64,000 nt of DNA from an uncultured Clostridia bacterium. GTDB taxonomy: Bacteria > Bacillota > Clostridia > Oscillospirales > Acutalibacteraceae. Made by a program: the position numbers and the translations under genes. The DNA lies in NCBI GenBank assembly GCA_937892115.1, contig CALAUI010000011.1, forward strand, positions 46,471 to 110,470. Direction: 5' to 3'. The notes under the pieces were generated by a model, which worked only from the letters and a program-made list of their open reading frames with translations, did not search any database and had not been told where the DNA came from. Positions 18,286 to 26,624 of this stretch are shown here, piece by piece (within the stretch, counting starts at the first letter, position 1; each line of letters opens with the position of its first letter).

Positions 18286-19643
18286 TTTACGACTATTGTC
18301 GCAACGCTTCTTGCGGGCATAAACAGTTCCTTTGTATAGGCCTGCTTTTCAAGATCGAATTTCTCGGATGTGAGATATATTTCCGCATCTTCAAACGGAA
18401 GGTCAAGCTTTTTGACCTGCTTGAATCTGTTGGAAACGACAACTACGGTCTTTTCATCGTTTTCAAAGCAGACGGAGTCGATTTCCTCACCTGCATCGGA
18501 GTCGATTCTTACCATGCCCGGCTCAATGAATTTTGAGAAATTACCGAAAGCATAATATCTCTTTGTCATACGGAATGCTCTCGGCTCGTCAAATTCATAT
18601 ATAAGACCGTCACAGTAGTCAACGTTTGAAAGAGCGATCCATAACTGCCACGAGGTAACGTCAAGATATTTCATATCCTCCATCATTACCTTTGTCTGCT
18701 CAAGCGCGGATTTCATACCGAAATCCCTGCCGTTTTTCATGTGACACCATTCACTTGTTTTAAGAGCAACATCGGGATAGTGTCTGTCCATGAACTGCTT
18801 GTATCTCTTCATAAATGCAATTCTGTCACCGATAGTGGATTTCAGAATCGCATAGTCGGGTGTGAGGAAATATGAATGAGTATCAACGGAATCCATTCTC
18901 CTGCGGATTTTAACGTCATCAAGCAGTAAACGGCAGTATGTCTTATTGAAATATCTGATATCGCCGTTCTCGGCGCCTGAGAGCATTAAATTCTTCAGTG
19001 CGGGTCTCTTGTCCATTTCATCGCAGAATACTCTGAAAAGGTTCCAGACCTGCGTGGGTCTGTAATGACAGCCCTCCTGACCGCCCGTCCATTTCCATAC
19101 CGGCTCATTGACGGGGGACAGATACTTAATGGGAATACCTTCGCCCAGAAAATGCTCAACACAGTCAAGGCAGTATCTTGCGAATCTTTCGTAATTATCG
19201 GGTGAAAGATTGTATTGAAACGCCCTGTCCTGATGCGTCTTTCCGTTTTTTGTAAGGCGTTCAATGGGGGAATTTACAAAGAATATGACTTCGTCCGCAC
19301 CGTATTTACAGGCAAGCCTCATCATATTGACGGCATTTTTATCCCTTGACCAGTCGTAGTCAATATTGCTTATGTCAAAGCTTTCCGTCCTGCGGCATTG
19401 CATCGGAATGTCACCGTTGCCGCTGTGGGCTGAACCGCCGCCTAAATTGTATCTGTAAATGCGGATGCCTATGCCCTCGTCCTTGTCAAAAAGGAGTTGG
19501 GCGATCCTTTCGTTTTTCGGCATGCCGGATTTTTCGTCGATTTCATCCCATCCGCCTACGACCTGTGCCCACCAGGCACCGCTTGCACCGAATTTATCAA
19601 AGGTCTGATGTCTGCTCTGAGGATTAATTACAAGGTTACTCAT
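18279..19643 (-). CDS. Glycoside hydrolase family 30-like enzyme
   Basis: A 454-residue cytoplasmic protein (no signal peptide) with the GH30 layout: N-terminal FDKFGASGAWWAQ, a TIM barrel, the acid/base motif YLSPVNEPVWKW near residue 175, and the nucleophile motif LKTSEWCHM near 305, plus a C-terminal beta domain (about 380-454). GH30 enzymes include endo-beta-1,6-galactanases, glucosylceramidases and xylanases; the subfamily cannot be set by eye. The QEGCHYRP segment after the acid/base Glu is seen in galactanase-like members. It is the last gene of the leftward uvrB operon run and follows a metallophosphoesterase by 21 bases. AGGAAGG precedes ATG 19643. Confidence 0.82.
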   Translation of the reverse strand: MSNLVINPQSRHQTFDKFGASGAWWAQVVGGWDEIDEKSGMPKNERIAQLLFDKDEGIGIRIYRYNLGGGSAHSGNGDIPMQCRRTESFDISNIDYDWSRDKNAVNMMRLACKYGADEVIFFVNSPIERLTKNGKTHQDRAFQYNLSPDNYERFARYCLDCVEHFLGEGIPIKYLSPVNEPVWKWTGGQEGCHYRPTQVWNLFRVFCDEMDKRPALKNLMLSGAENGDIRYFNKTYCRLLLDDVKIRRRMDSVDTHSYFLTPDYAILKSTIGDRIAFMKRYKQFMDRHYPDVALKTSEWCHMKNGRDFGMKSALEQTKVMMEDMKYLDVTSWQLWIALSNVDYCDGLIYEFDEPRAFRMTKRYYAFGNFSKFIEPGMVRIDSDAGEEIDSVCFENDEKTVVVVSNRFKQVKKLDLPFEDAEIYLTSEKFDLEKQAYTKELFMPARSVATIVVKK

Positions 19644-19664
19644 AATTACACCTTCCTGATATCT

Positions 19665-20987
19665 TTACTGTTCGGGAACGACCATTGTGGGCTTCTCCAT
19701 AGTAACTTCTTCTCTTTCAAAAATGGGAACGTATTTATCCTGATAGTAATTTTCGGGCGTGATTTCATAACTGCCGTCGGGCTTGTAGGTGATTACCGTA
19801 CATCCGCGCTGATATCCTTTTTCGGAGATACCGATGTATGCAAGGTAGTCGATGCTCATACCGTAAGTGAGCTGAATTCCCTTATATTTGAGTGAAAGTG
19901 TGTTAAGATGGTCGTGACCGTTGAATATTGCCTTTGTTGAACCGAGCTCCTTGATGGTTTCAAACATTGCGTCTTCACCGATTCCGCTGAAAACGACCTT
20001 TCCGGTTTCGCCTGCGGCACCGTAAATAAATTCCACGTTATCCGTATCCTTGAAATCGTTATTTGCGTATTCGGTTATTGCATCCTTCATTTCAACAAGT
20101 GGAATGTGGAAGAACATGGAGGATTTGACTGCGGGGTCGCAGTCGATAAGACCAAGCTCTTCAACCGTTTTCTTGTTGATTTCATTGTATGCCTTTACGT
20201 TCTTGATGTACCAGTTGACCTGATTCTGATGAATGTTGTCATATTTCCAGAAAATACCGAAAATATCGCCGCCGGTGTATGAATGGCTGTCAAGAATGTA
20301 GAGGGACTGAGTAATGATATTGTTTGTCTTTTTGATGTTTATGATCTGGTTGCCGAAGCCGTCAACGTCATCGGGGCCCTTCTGGAAGAGGCAGTATTTG
20401 TAAGCACCGCTGCCGTAGAAATCGGAGATTTCCTCTCTTGTGTATCTGCTGTAAGCTTCGGTATCGTGGTTACCGTAACTGAGTGTCCAGTACACACCGA
20501 GCTGTTCCATGAGATCGGCAAATATTTTTGCCGCTGATTTGTTGTTCATTGTACCTGCCTGGAAAGGAACGGGATAAGCAATGTCACCGGTAACGATTAC
20601 CAGGTCGGGTTTTTCGGCCGTAAGCATTGTGGCAACGGCATTGATTGCCATAAGGTCCTTCTTGAGTGAAAGCCAGCCGGCGCCGATATGAACGTCTGTC
20701 AGCTGAATTACTTTAAGGTCTTCGTCTGATGTAAAGGTCCAGTTGCCTTTTTCGTCTTTTTCGGGAACGAGCTGATTATCATATTTTACTTTTTCGATTG
20801 TTGCGATTTTCTTGAGATTGCTCTTGTTGCCCAGGGCTGTTATCAGGGAAGTAATTGCTATGAAAAGAGCGATGACGGCAATTATTCCGAGCAGTATTCT
20901 GCGGCCGATTTTTCTTCTCTTCTTTTTCTTTTCGAGTTTGAGCTGCTGTTTTTCGGTCAATACTTCTTCATTTGCTTTTTCTTTCAT
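19665..20987 (-). CDS. Membrane-anchored metallophosphoesterase
   Basis: A 440-residue protein with a highly basic N-terminus (KLEKKKKRRKIGRR) and one transmembrane anchor at about residues 30-52, so the catalytic domain is outside the cell. Metallophosphoesterase motifs are all present: TDVHIGAGW, VTGDIA, YGNHDTE, FFHIPL and NGHDHLN. The insertion between GNHD and the C-terminal His motifs is long (about 110 residues). It sits between GH29 and GH30 genes in a tight operon, so it may dephosphorylate or de-esterify a substrate released from host or diet material. That role is inferred from position. Confidence 0.85.
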   Translation of the reverse strand: MKEKANEEVLTEKQQLKLEKKKKRRKIGRRILLGIIAVIALFIAITSLITALGNKSNLKKIATIEKVKYDNQLVPEKDEKGNWTFTSDEDLKVIQLTDVHIGAGWLSLKKDLMAINAVATMLTAEKPDLVIVTGDIAYPVPFQAGTMNNKSAAKIFADLMEQLGVYWTLSYGNHDTEAYSRYTREEISDFYGSGAYKYCLFQKGPDDVDGFGNQIINIKKTNNIITQSLYILDSHSYTGGDIFGIFWKYDNIHQNQVNWYIKNVKAYNEINKKTVEELGLIDCDPAVKSSMFFHIPLVEMKDAITEYANNDFKDTDNVEFIYGAAGETGKVVFSGIGEDAMFETIKELGSTKAIFNGHDHLNTLSLKYKGIQLTYGMSIDYLAYIGISEKGYQRGCTVITYKPDGSYEITPENYYQDKYVPIFEREEVTMEKPTMVVPEQ

Positions 20988-20999
20988 CGTATTTTCTCC

Positions 21000-22319
21000 T
21001 TACTTTTTTATTTTGAAACAGTATGCATATTCTGATTCAAGCTCGTCGGGGTTAAGGGGGCTGAATTTCAGTAATACCTTGCCGTTTTTCTCGTTTACCT
21101 CAATGTGTTCGTTACTGCCGAGAAGTGTGCATTCAAGATTATCCGAATATTCGACCTCATCAAGATATACTTCTCCGAACGGGAATTTCAGCAGGAATGC
21201 GTAAATCGTATTACCGTCCTTGCTTCTTGTATATCTTATGTCCTTATCCTTGCTGAAGCCATATCTTCTTGTGGCGTAGATGCCTTCTCCGTTGACCTTC
21301 AGCCAGTCACCCATATCAAAGAGTTTCTGCTGCATGATAACGGGAATCCTGCCGTCCGCGGTGGGTCCTACATTGAGAAGGAAGTTACTGCCTCTGCTGA
21401 CAAGATCTATCAGCATATGAACAAGCTCTTTTGAAGAAAGATAGTCGTCGGGATTCTCAATTCTGTTGAATCCGAATGAGCCGCCGATACCTCTGCATTC
21501 CTCATTAGGCCTTGTGTACGTATCGATTACGTTCATTATTCCCGGGGATGAGCCGCCGTCAATGTAGCCGTATTCCGATGTAAAATTGCCGCCGAGCTTT
21601 CCTCTCGTACCCTTACCCCAGCGGTCATTGGGCACTATGAAATCCTTGACGGATGACTCGTTGTAGAGCCACTGTAAAAATTCCGTTGAATGCCAGACCT
21701 CATCTGTCTGCTCCCATTCACCGTCTGTAAATAATGTGGCGGGTTGGTATTTTTCCATAAGCTCCTTGAGCATGGGAATCAGATGCTTGACTGCATATTC
21801 TTCGGGGTCCTTGAGATACAGGGGGTGATACCATTCATAAACGGAATGATACACTCCGAATCTTACGTCCGTCTTGTCAAGTGCATCCTTCAGCTCACGG
21901 CAGAAATCCTTATGGGGACCTACGTCAACGGAGTTCCATCCGGGAGTGTAATCACTCTTGTAGAGAGTAAATCCGTCGTGATGCTTTGAAACGAGATTTA
22001 TGTATTTTGCACCTGCACGCTGAAAGATTGATGCCCATTCATCCGCATCAAAGCATTCTGCCTTGAAATCCTTTACAAAGTCGGCGTACTCAAAGCTTTC
22101 ACCGTAGTTCTTCCTGTGAAAATCTATGAACGCCTGCTGATTTTCGTTGGGATTTTCCGTTTTGATTGCAATCCAGTACCATTCCGCATACTGACCTTTC
22201 GGCGCGTAGGCGGGTACGGAGTAGAGTCCCCAATGAATGAAAATGCCGAATTTTGCATCCTCAAACCACTCGGGAACCTTTCTCTGCATGAGTGAATCCC
22301 AGTTGTTTTCGTATTTCAT
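21000..22319 (-). CDS. Alpha-L-fucosidase, GH29
   Basis: A 439-residue GH29 enzyme that removes alpha-L-fucose. The N-terminal signature is WFEDAKFGIFIHWGLYSVPA. The nucleophile Asp is in LFTDGEWEQ at about residue 199. Also present are NLVSKHHDGFTLY, the YHSVYEWYHP block and NVGPTADGRIP. No signal peptide is seen, so it is likely cytoplasmic and acts on imported oligosaccharides. It lies 12 bases from neighbours on both sides in the operon with a NahK-like kinase, GH30 and a phosphoesterase, consistent with use of fucosylated host glycans. Confidence 0.93.
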   Translation of the reverse strand: MKYENNWDSLMQRKVPEWFEDAKFGIFIHWGLYSVPAYAPKGQYAEWYWIAIKTENPNENQQAFIDFHRKNYGESFEYADFVKDFKAECFDADEWASIFQRAGAKYINLVSKHHDGFTLYKSDYTPGWNSVDVGPHKDFCRELKDALDKTDVRFGVYHSVYEWYHPLYLKDPEEYAVKHLIPMLKELMEKYQPATLFTDGEWEQTDEVWHSTEFLQWLYNESSVKDFIVPNDRWGKGTRGKLGGNFTSEYGYIDGGSSPGIMNVIDTYTRPNEECRGIGGSFGFNRIENPDDYLSSKELVHMLIDLVSRGSNFLLNVGPTADGRIPVIMQQKLFDMGDWLKVNGEGIYATRRYGFSKDKDIRYTRSKDGNTIYAFLLKFPFGEVYLDEVEYSDNLECTLLGSNEHIEVNEKNGKVLLKFSPLNPDELESEYAYCFKIKK

Positions 22320-22331
22320 GTTTTCTCCTCT

Positions 22332-22667
22332 TTATGTAACTGCGATGTATCCTTTGAGTATCGGCTCAACATCGGGAATATCCGTCAGAGTGGTAAGCAC
22401 CTTGTAAAAGATGAATCTTTCCTCTCTTTTTCCCTGCTTCGTTTCCCAATCGCTCAGCCGTATTTCGCCCTTCAGCAGAGTGCTTACGTTTCCGTACGGG
22501 TCGGGCATTGACTGAGTATGTGTAAGGGGAACATCGGGAATACGGAAATCCTCAATGTATTCCTCCTTTGTGTGACCGGGAGGAATGCACGCGCCCTTGT
22601 CATGCTCAAGAAACCACAGAGCCATTATTCTTCGCAGCTCATCTTCGCTTATTACTTCGGTAATCAT
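22332..22667 (-). CDS. Small protein of unknown function in the fucosidase/NahK operon
   Basis: A 111-residue acidic protein beginning MITEVISEDELRRIMALWF. It has no membrane segment, and its only cysteine lies in KGACIPPGHTKEEYIEDF. Its ATG overlaps the stop of the upstream kinase gene (ATGA, 22664-22667), so the two are translationally coupled. GH29 follows 12 bases on. I do not recognise a family. The coupling suggests a subunit or accessory of hexosamine/fucose use. Confidence 0.7.
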   Translation of the reverse strand: MITEVISEDELRRIMALWFLEHDKGACIPPGHTKEEYIEDFRIPDVPLTHTQSMPDPYGNVSTLLKGEIRLSDWETKQGKREERFIFYKVLTTLTDIPDVEPILKGYIAVT

Positions 22668-23791
22668 TCCGATATACCGTATTTACTGCAGATTTCCGAA
22701 ATAATCGCTTTCATTTCGGGCATTTTTTCTTCCATTTCTTCCGCAAGCTTTATCTGTGTGCGCGCTCTTACGAGATTATGCTCGGGATATTCCGTCTTGA
22801 AGTATATATCGCCGTTTATGTAGTCACCCAGAAATCTCATACCGCACTCAAGTGTCATGAGCATTGATGAGAAGGGGAGATATGCGATTTCGTTCTTCGT
22901 AAGCGCTTTACCTGCGGTTGAAAGATATCCGTCTGCATAAGCTCTGAAATATTCGGGGCTGAAATGGACCTTGCTTAAATCTTTTTCGTCCTCGGAGGCG
23001 GTGCTTGCGCCGAAGCGGATGCTGTCACCGAAATCGTAAAGTGAAAGTCCGGGCATTACAGTATCAAGGTCAACGACACATATACCTTCATCTGTTTTAT
23101 CGTCAAACATTACGTTGTTGAGCTTCGTGTCGTTGTGGGTTACTCTTACGGGCAGCTCACCCTTGTCAATCATATCTGTCAGTACGCCGTAATATTTTTC
23201 GCGTGCAAGGAACTTTTCCGTTTCTTCCCTGCAGCTTTCGGCTCTGCCGGAGAGATTATCTTCAATTGCCTTTTTGAAATCGGCGAATCTTGATTTTGTG
23301 TTATGGAAATTCGGGATTGTTTCAACCAGTGTTTCCCCGGGATAATCTGCAAGCAGACATTGGAAATTACCGAATGCCTTTGCGGCTTTTCCGAAGGTTT
23401 CGGGAGTGTCGGCAAACTGTATTGAATGAGCGCCGTGAATATAGTTGAAGCAGCGCCAGAATCTGTTTTCGCTGTCAATGTAAAATGTCTTGCCGTCCTT
23501 TGCCTTATATGCGAAAAGACACTCTCTGTCGGGGTCTCCGCCGGTTTCGATTATTTTTTCGCGCAGATAGTGGGTCACACCTACGATGTTGTCCATCAGC
23601 TCAACGGGTTTTGTGAAAACGGAAGTGTTAAGCTCCTGGACGAGGTATCTGTTGATTTTACCGTTATCGTTGAATTCAAAAACGAATGTGTTGTTTATGT
23701 GTCCGTCGTCAATTCTTCTGATATTCTGCATTTCACCCTCAAAGGTAAAAGCGTTAAGCAGTTCATTAACGGTGTTGATGTTTTCGCTCAT
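22664..23791 (-). CDS. nahK: APH-fold sugar kinase, N-acetylhexosamine 1-kinase-like
   Basis: A 375-residue aminoglycoside-phosphotransferase-fold kinase. N-lobe: NIRRIDDGHINNTFVFEF. Catalytic loop: VRVTHNDTKLNNVMF near residue 200. Metal-binding Asp: VVDLDTVMPGLSLYDFGD near 225. The pattern and length match NahK of bifidobacteria, which phosphorylates GalNAc/GlcNAc at C1 during lacto-N-biose and galacto-N-biose use. It begins 2 bases after uvrA and is coupled to a small unknown gene, with GH29 next. The partner phosphorylase is not in this window, so the substrate is a family-level inference. Confidence 0.82.
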   Translation of the reverse strand: MSENINTVNELLNAFTFEGEMQNIRRIDDGHINNTFVFEFNDNGKINRYLVQELNTSVFTKPVELMDNIVGVTHYLREKIIETGGDPDRECLFAYKAKDGKTFYIDSENRFWRCFNYIHGAHSIQFADTPETFGKAAKAFGNFQCLLADYPGETLVETIPNFHNTKSRFADFKKAIEDNLSGRAESCREETEKFLAREKYYGVLTDMIDKGELPVRVTHNDTKLNNVMFDDKTDEGICVVDLDTVMPGLSLYDFGDSIRFGASTASEDEKDLSKVHFSPEYFRAYADGYLSTAGKALTKNEIAYLPFSSMLMTLECGMRFLGDYINGDIYFKTEYPEHNLVRARTQIKLAEEMEEKMPEMKAIISEICSKYGISE

Positions 23792-23793
23792 AA

Positions 23794-26622
23794 TTATTTC
23801 CTTTCAAGAAGCGGTTTAAGGAATTGACCTGTATAGCTTTCCCTGACCTTGACTACCTCTTCCGGAGTGCCTTCGGCGATGATTCTGCCTCCCGCATCTC
23901 CGCCCTCGGGACCTAAATCAATAATGTGGTCTGCCGTTTTTATGACGTCAAGATTATGCTCAATTACAAGTACGGTGTTGCCGCTGTCAACGAATTTGCC
24001 GAGTACGTCAATAAGTCTGTGTACGTCTGCGGTATGCAGTCCCGTGGTGGGCTCGTCAAGTATGTAAATGGTTTTGCCCGTTGAACGTTTTGCAAGCTCT
24101 GTTGCAAGCTTGACTCTCTGTGCTTCACCGCCTGAAAGGGTGGTGGCGGGCTGACCTAATTTGACGTAACCGAGACCGACGTCGTAGAGGGTTTCGATTT
24201 TATGTCTGATTTTCGGAATGGAGTCAAAGAAATTCATGGCTTCATCCACGGTCATCTCAAGCACTTCATATATATTTTTGCCCTTGTACCTTACCTCAAG
24301 AGTTTCCTTACTGTATCTTTCACCGCCGCAGGTTTCACAGGGCACGTATACGTCGGCAAGGAACTGCATTTCTATCTTGACTATGCCGTCACCCTGACAC
24401 GCCTCGCATCTTCCTCCCTTGACGTTGAATGAGAATCGGTTGGCTTTGTAGCCCCTTTTCTTTGCGTCAACGGTCTGGGCAAAAAGCTCACGTATATCCG
24501 TGAATACTCCGGTATACGTTGCGGGGTTGGATCTCGGTGACCTGCCGATGGGGGACTGGTCTATGACGATTACCTTATCGAGATTTTCAATTCCCGTTAT
24601 TTCGCTGAAATTACCCTTTGTTTTCTTTGCTCTGTTAAGCTCTGTTGCAAGATGATTTGCAAGTATCTCGTTTACAAGTGAGCTTTTGCCGCTGCCGGAT
24701 ACACCCGTTACAGCAACGAATTTGCCCAGGGGAATTTCAACGTCAATATTTTTGAGATTGTTTTCGCAGGCACCTTTGACAACCAGCTTTTTGCCGTTGC
24801 CTTTCCTTCTCTTTTCGGGTACTTCTATTTTCTTTTTGCCGCTGAGATACTGCCCGGTAATTGATTTATCGCATTTCATAATCTCTTCGGGAGTGCCGCA
24901 GCAGACGATTTCTCCGCCGTGAATACCCGCACCGGGGCCTACGTCAACGATGTAGTCCGCGTTAAGCATTGTTTCTTCGTCGTGCTCAACCACAATGAGA
25001 GTGTTGCCAATGTCACGAAGCTCCTTCAGAGTACCGAGAAGCTTCATGTTGTCTCTCTGATGCAGACCTATGCTCGGCTCATCAAGGACGTAAAGCACGC
25101 CCATAAGGGAAGAACCTATCTGAGTTGCAAGCCGTATCCTCTGTGCTTCACCGCCGGAAAGTGTAGCGGCATTTCTCGCAAGCTGCAGGTATTCAAGACC
25201 GACACTTGAAAGAAATTGCAGACGGGAACGGATTTCCTTGATGATCTGATTTCCTATGGACTGTTCTTTTGGCGTCAGTTCAAGGGAATTGATGAATTCA
25301 AGCTCTTTGGTGATTGATTTGCGGGTAAATTCATCTATGTTTATTCCGCCTACGGTAACGCAGAGAAATTCCTTTTTAAGTCTTGCTCCCGAGCATTCGG
25401 GACAGCGCTCGGTGGACATATACTGTTCAAGCTCCGCCCTCATATATTCGCTTGAGGTGTCGCCGTAACGTCTTTCAAGGTTTGTTATTACTCCCTCGAA
25501 ATCCGCCATATACGTGCCGCCGCCGTAAATTCCGCCGCGTACGAATTTGATTTTTTTGCCGTTAGTACCGTAAAACAGTACCTTTTTTGCTTCCTCGCTT
25601 AAATCCCGGAACGGAGTATCAAGTGAGAAGCCATACGCTTCGGCAATACCGTCAAAATACATTTTTGAAATTGAACTGTCGTTGATGCTCCAGCCGCTTG
25701 CACAGATTGCGCCTTCATTTATTGAAAGGGATTGGTCGGGAACGATCAGCTCCGGATTGATTTTTCTGAGCTCACCCAATCCCGAGCATACCGGGCAGGC
25801 ACCGAAGGGATTATTGAATGAAAATGACCTCGGCTCAAGCTCCTCAACGTTTACGCCGTGCTCGGGGCATGCGTAATTAAGGGAGAACATCATTTCATCA
25901 CTGCCGATTACGTCCACGATAACCAGCCCGTCGGAAAGTCCGGTGGCTGTTTCAACCGAATCGGCAAGTCTTGAGCGTATTCCGTCCTTAATTACAAGAC
26001 GGTCAACAACCGCTTCTATATTGTGCTTGAGATTTTTGTCAAGCTTGATTTCTTCACTTAAATCGTAAATACTGCCGTCAATGCGCACTCTCGCATATCC
26101 GCTTTTGCGTACCTGCTCAAGCTCCTTTTCAAACCTTCCCTTTTTGCCTCTTGCAATGGGGGAGAGAATCTGAATTTTAGTACCTTCATCAAGGGCGAGC
26201 AGCTTGTCGGTAACGTCGTCAACGGTCTGCCTGAGTATTTCTCTGCCGCAGACGGGACAGTGGGGAATGCCTATTCTTGCGTAGAGCAGACGCAGATAAT
26301 CGTATATCTCCGTAACGGTTCCCACCGTTGAACGGGGATTTTTTGACGTGGATTTCTGGTCAATGGATATTGCCGGCGAAAGTCCGTCAATGCTCTCCAC
26401 ATTGGGCTTTTCCATCTGACCGAGGAACATTCTTGCGTACGATGAAAGCGATTCCACGTATCGCCTTTGACCCTCTGCATAAATTGTATCAAATGCAAGA
26501 GAGGATTTTCCCGAACCCGAAAGGCCCGTAAATACAACGAGCTTATTGTGAGGAACGCTGACGTCCACGTTTTTAAGATTATGCTCTTTTGCACCTTTTA
26601 CCGTAATAAATTCTGATGCCAT
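23794..26622 (-). CDS. uvrA: Excinuclease ABC subunit A
   Basis: The 942-residue DNA-damage sensor of nucleotide excision repair. Two ABC ATPase modules are seen: Walker A GLSGSGKSSLAFDT near residue 31 and GVSGSGKSSLVNEI near 640, with LSGGEAQR signatures near 490 and 830. Zinc fingers are intact (CPVCGREI, CPVCSGLGEL, CEACQGDG, CETCGGERY). Length is normal. It follows uvrB by only 2 bases and is itself followed by the NahK-like kinase after 2 bases, an unusual coupling of repair and sugar genes. Confidence 0.98.
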   Translation of the reverse strand: MASEFITVKGAKEHNLKNVDVSVPHNKLVVFTGLSGSGKSSLAFDTIYAEGQRRYVESLSSYARMFLGQMEKPNVESIDGLSPAISIDQKSTSKNPRSTVGTVTEIYDYLRLLYARIGIPHCPVCGREILRQTVDDVTDKLLALDEGTKIQILSPIARGKKGRFEKELEQVRKSGYARVRIDGSIYDLSEEIKLDKNLKHNIEAVVDRLVIKDGIRSRLADSVETATGLSDGLVIVDVIGSDEMMFSLNYACPEHGVNVEELEPRSFSFNNPFGACPVCSGLGELRKINPELIVPDQSLSINEGAICASGWSINDSSISKMYFDGIAEAYGFSLDTPFRDLSEEAKKVLFYGTNGKKIKFVRGGIYGGGTYMADFEGVITNLERRYGDTSSEYMRAELEQYMSTERCPECSGARLKKEFLCVTVGGINIDEFTRKSITKELEFINSLELTPKEQSIGNQIIKEIRSRLQFLSSVGLEYLQLARNAATLSGGEAQRIRLATQIGSSLMGVLYVLDEPSIGLHQRDNMKLLGTLKELRDIGNTLIVVEHDEETMLNADYIVDVGPGAGIHGGEIVCCGTPEEIMKCDKSITGQYLSGKKKIEVPEKRRKGNGKKLVVKGACENNLKNIDVEIPLGKFVAVTGVSGSGKSSLVNEILANHLATELNRAKKTKGNFSEITGIENLDKVIVIDQSPIGRSPRSNPATYTGVFTDIRELFAQTVDAKKRGYKANRFSFNVKGGRCEACQGDGIVKIEMQFLADVYVPCETCGGERYSKETLEVRYKGKNIYEVLEMTVDEAMNFFDSIPKIRHKIETLYDVGLGYVKLGQPATTLSGGEAQRVKLATELAKRSTGKTIYILDEPTTGLHTADVHRLIDVLGKFVDSGNTVLVIEHNLDVIKTADHIIDLGPEGGDAGGRIIAEGTPEEVVKVRESYTGQFLKPLLERK

Positions 26623-26624
26623 GG

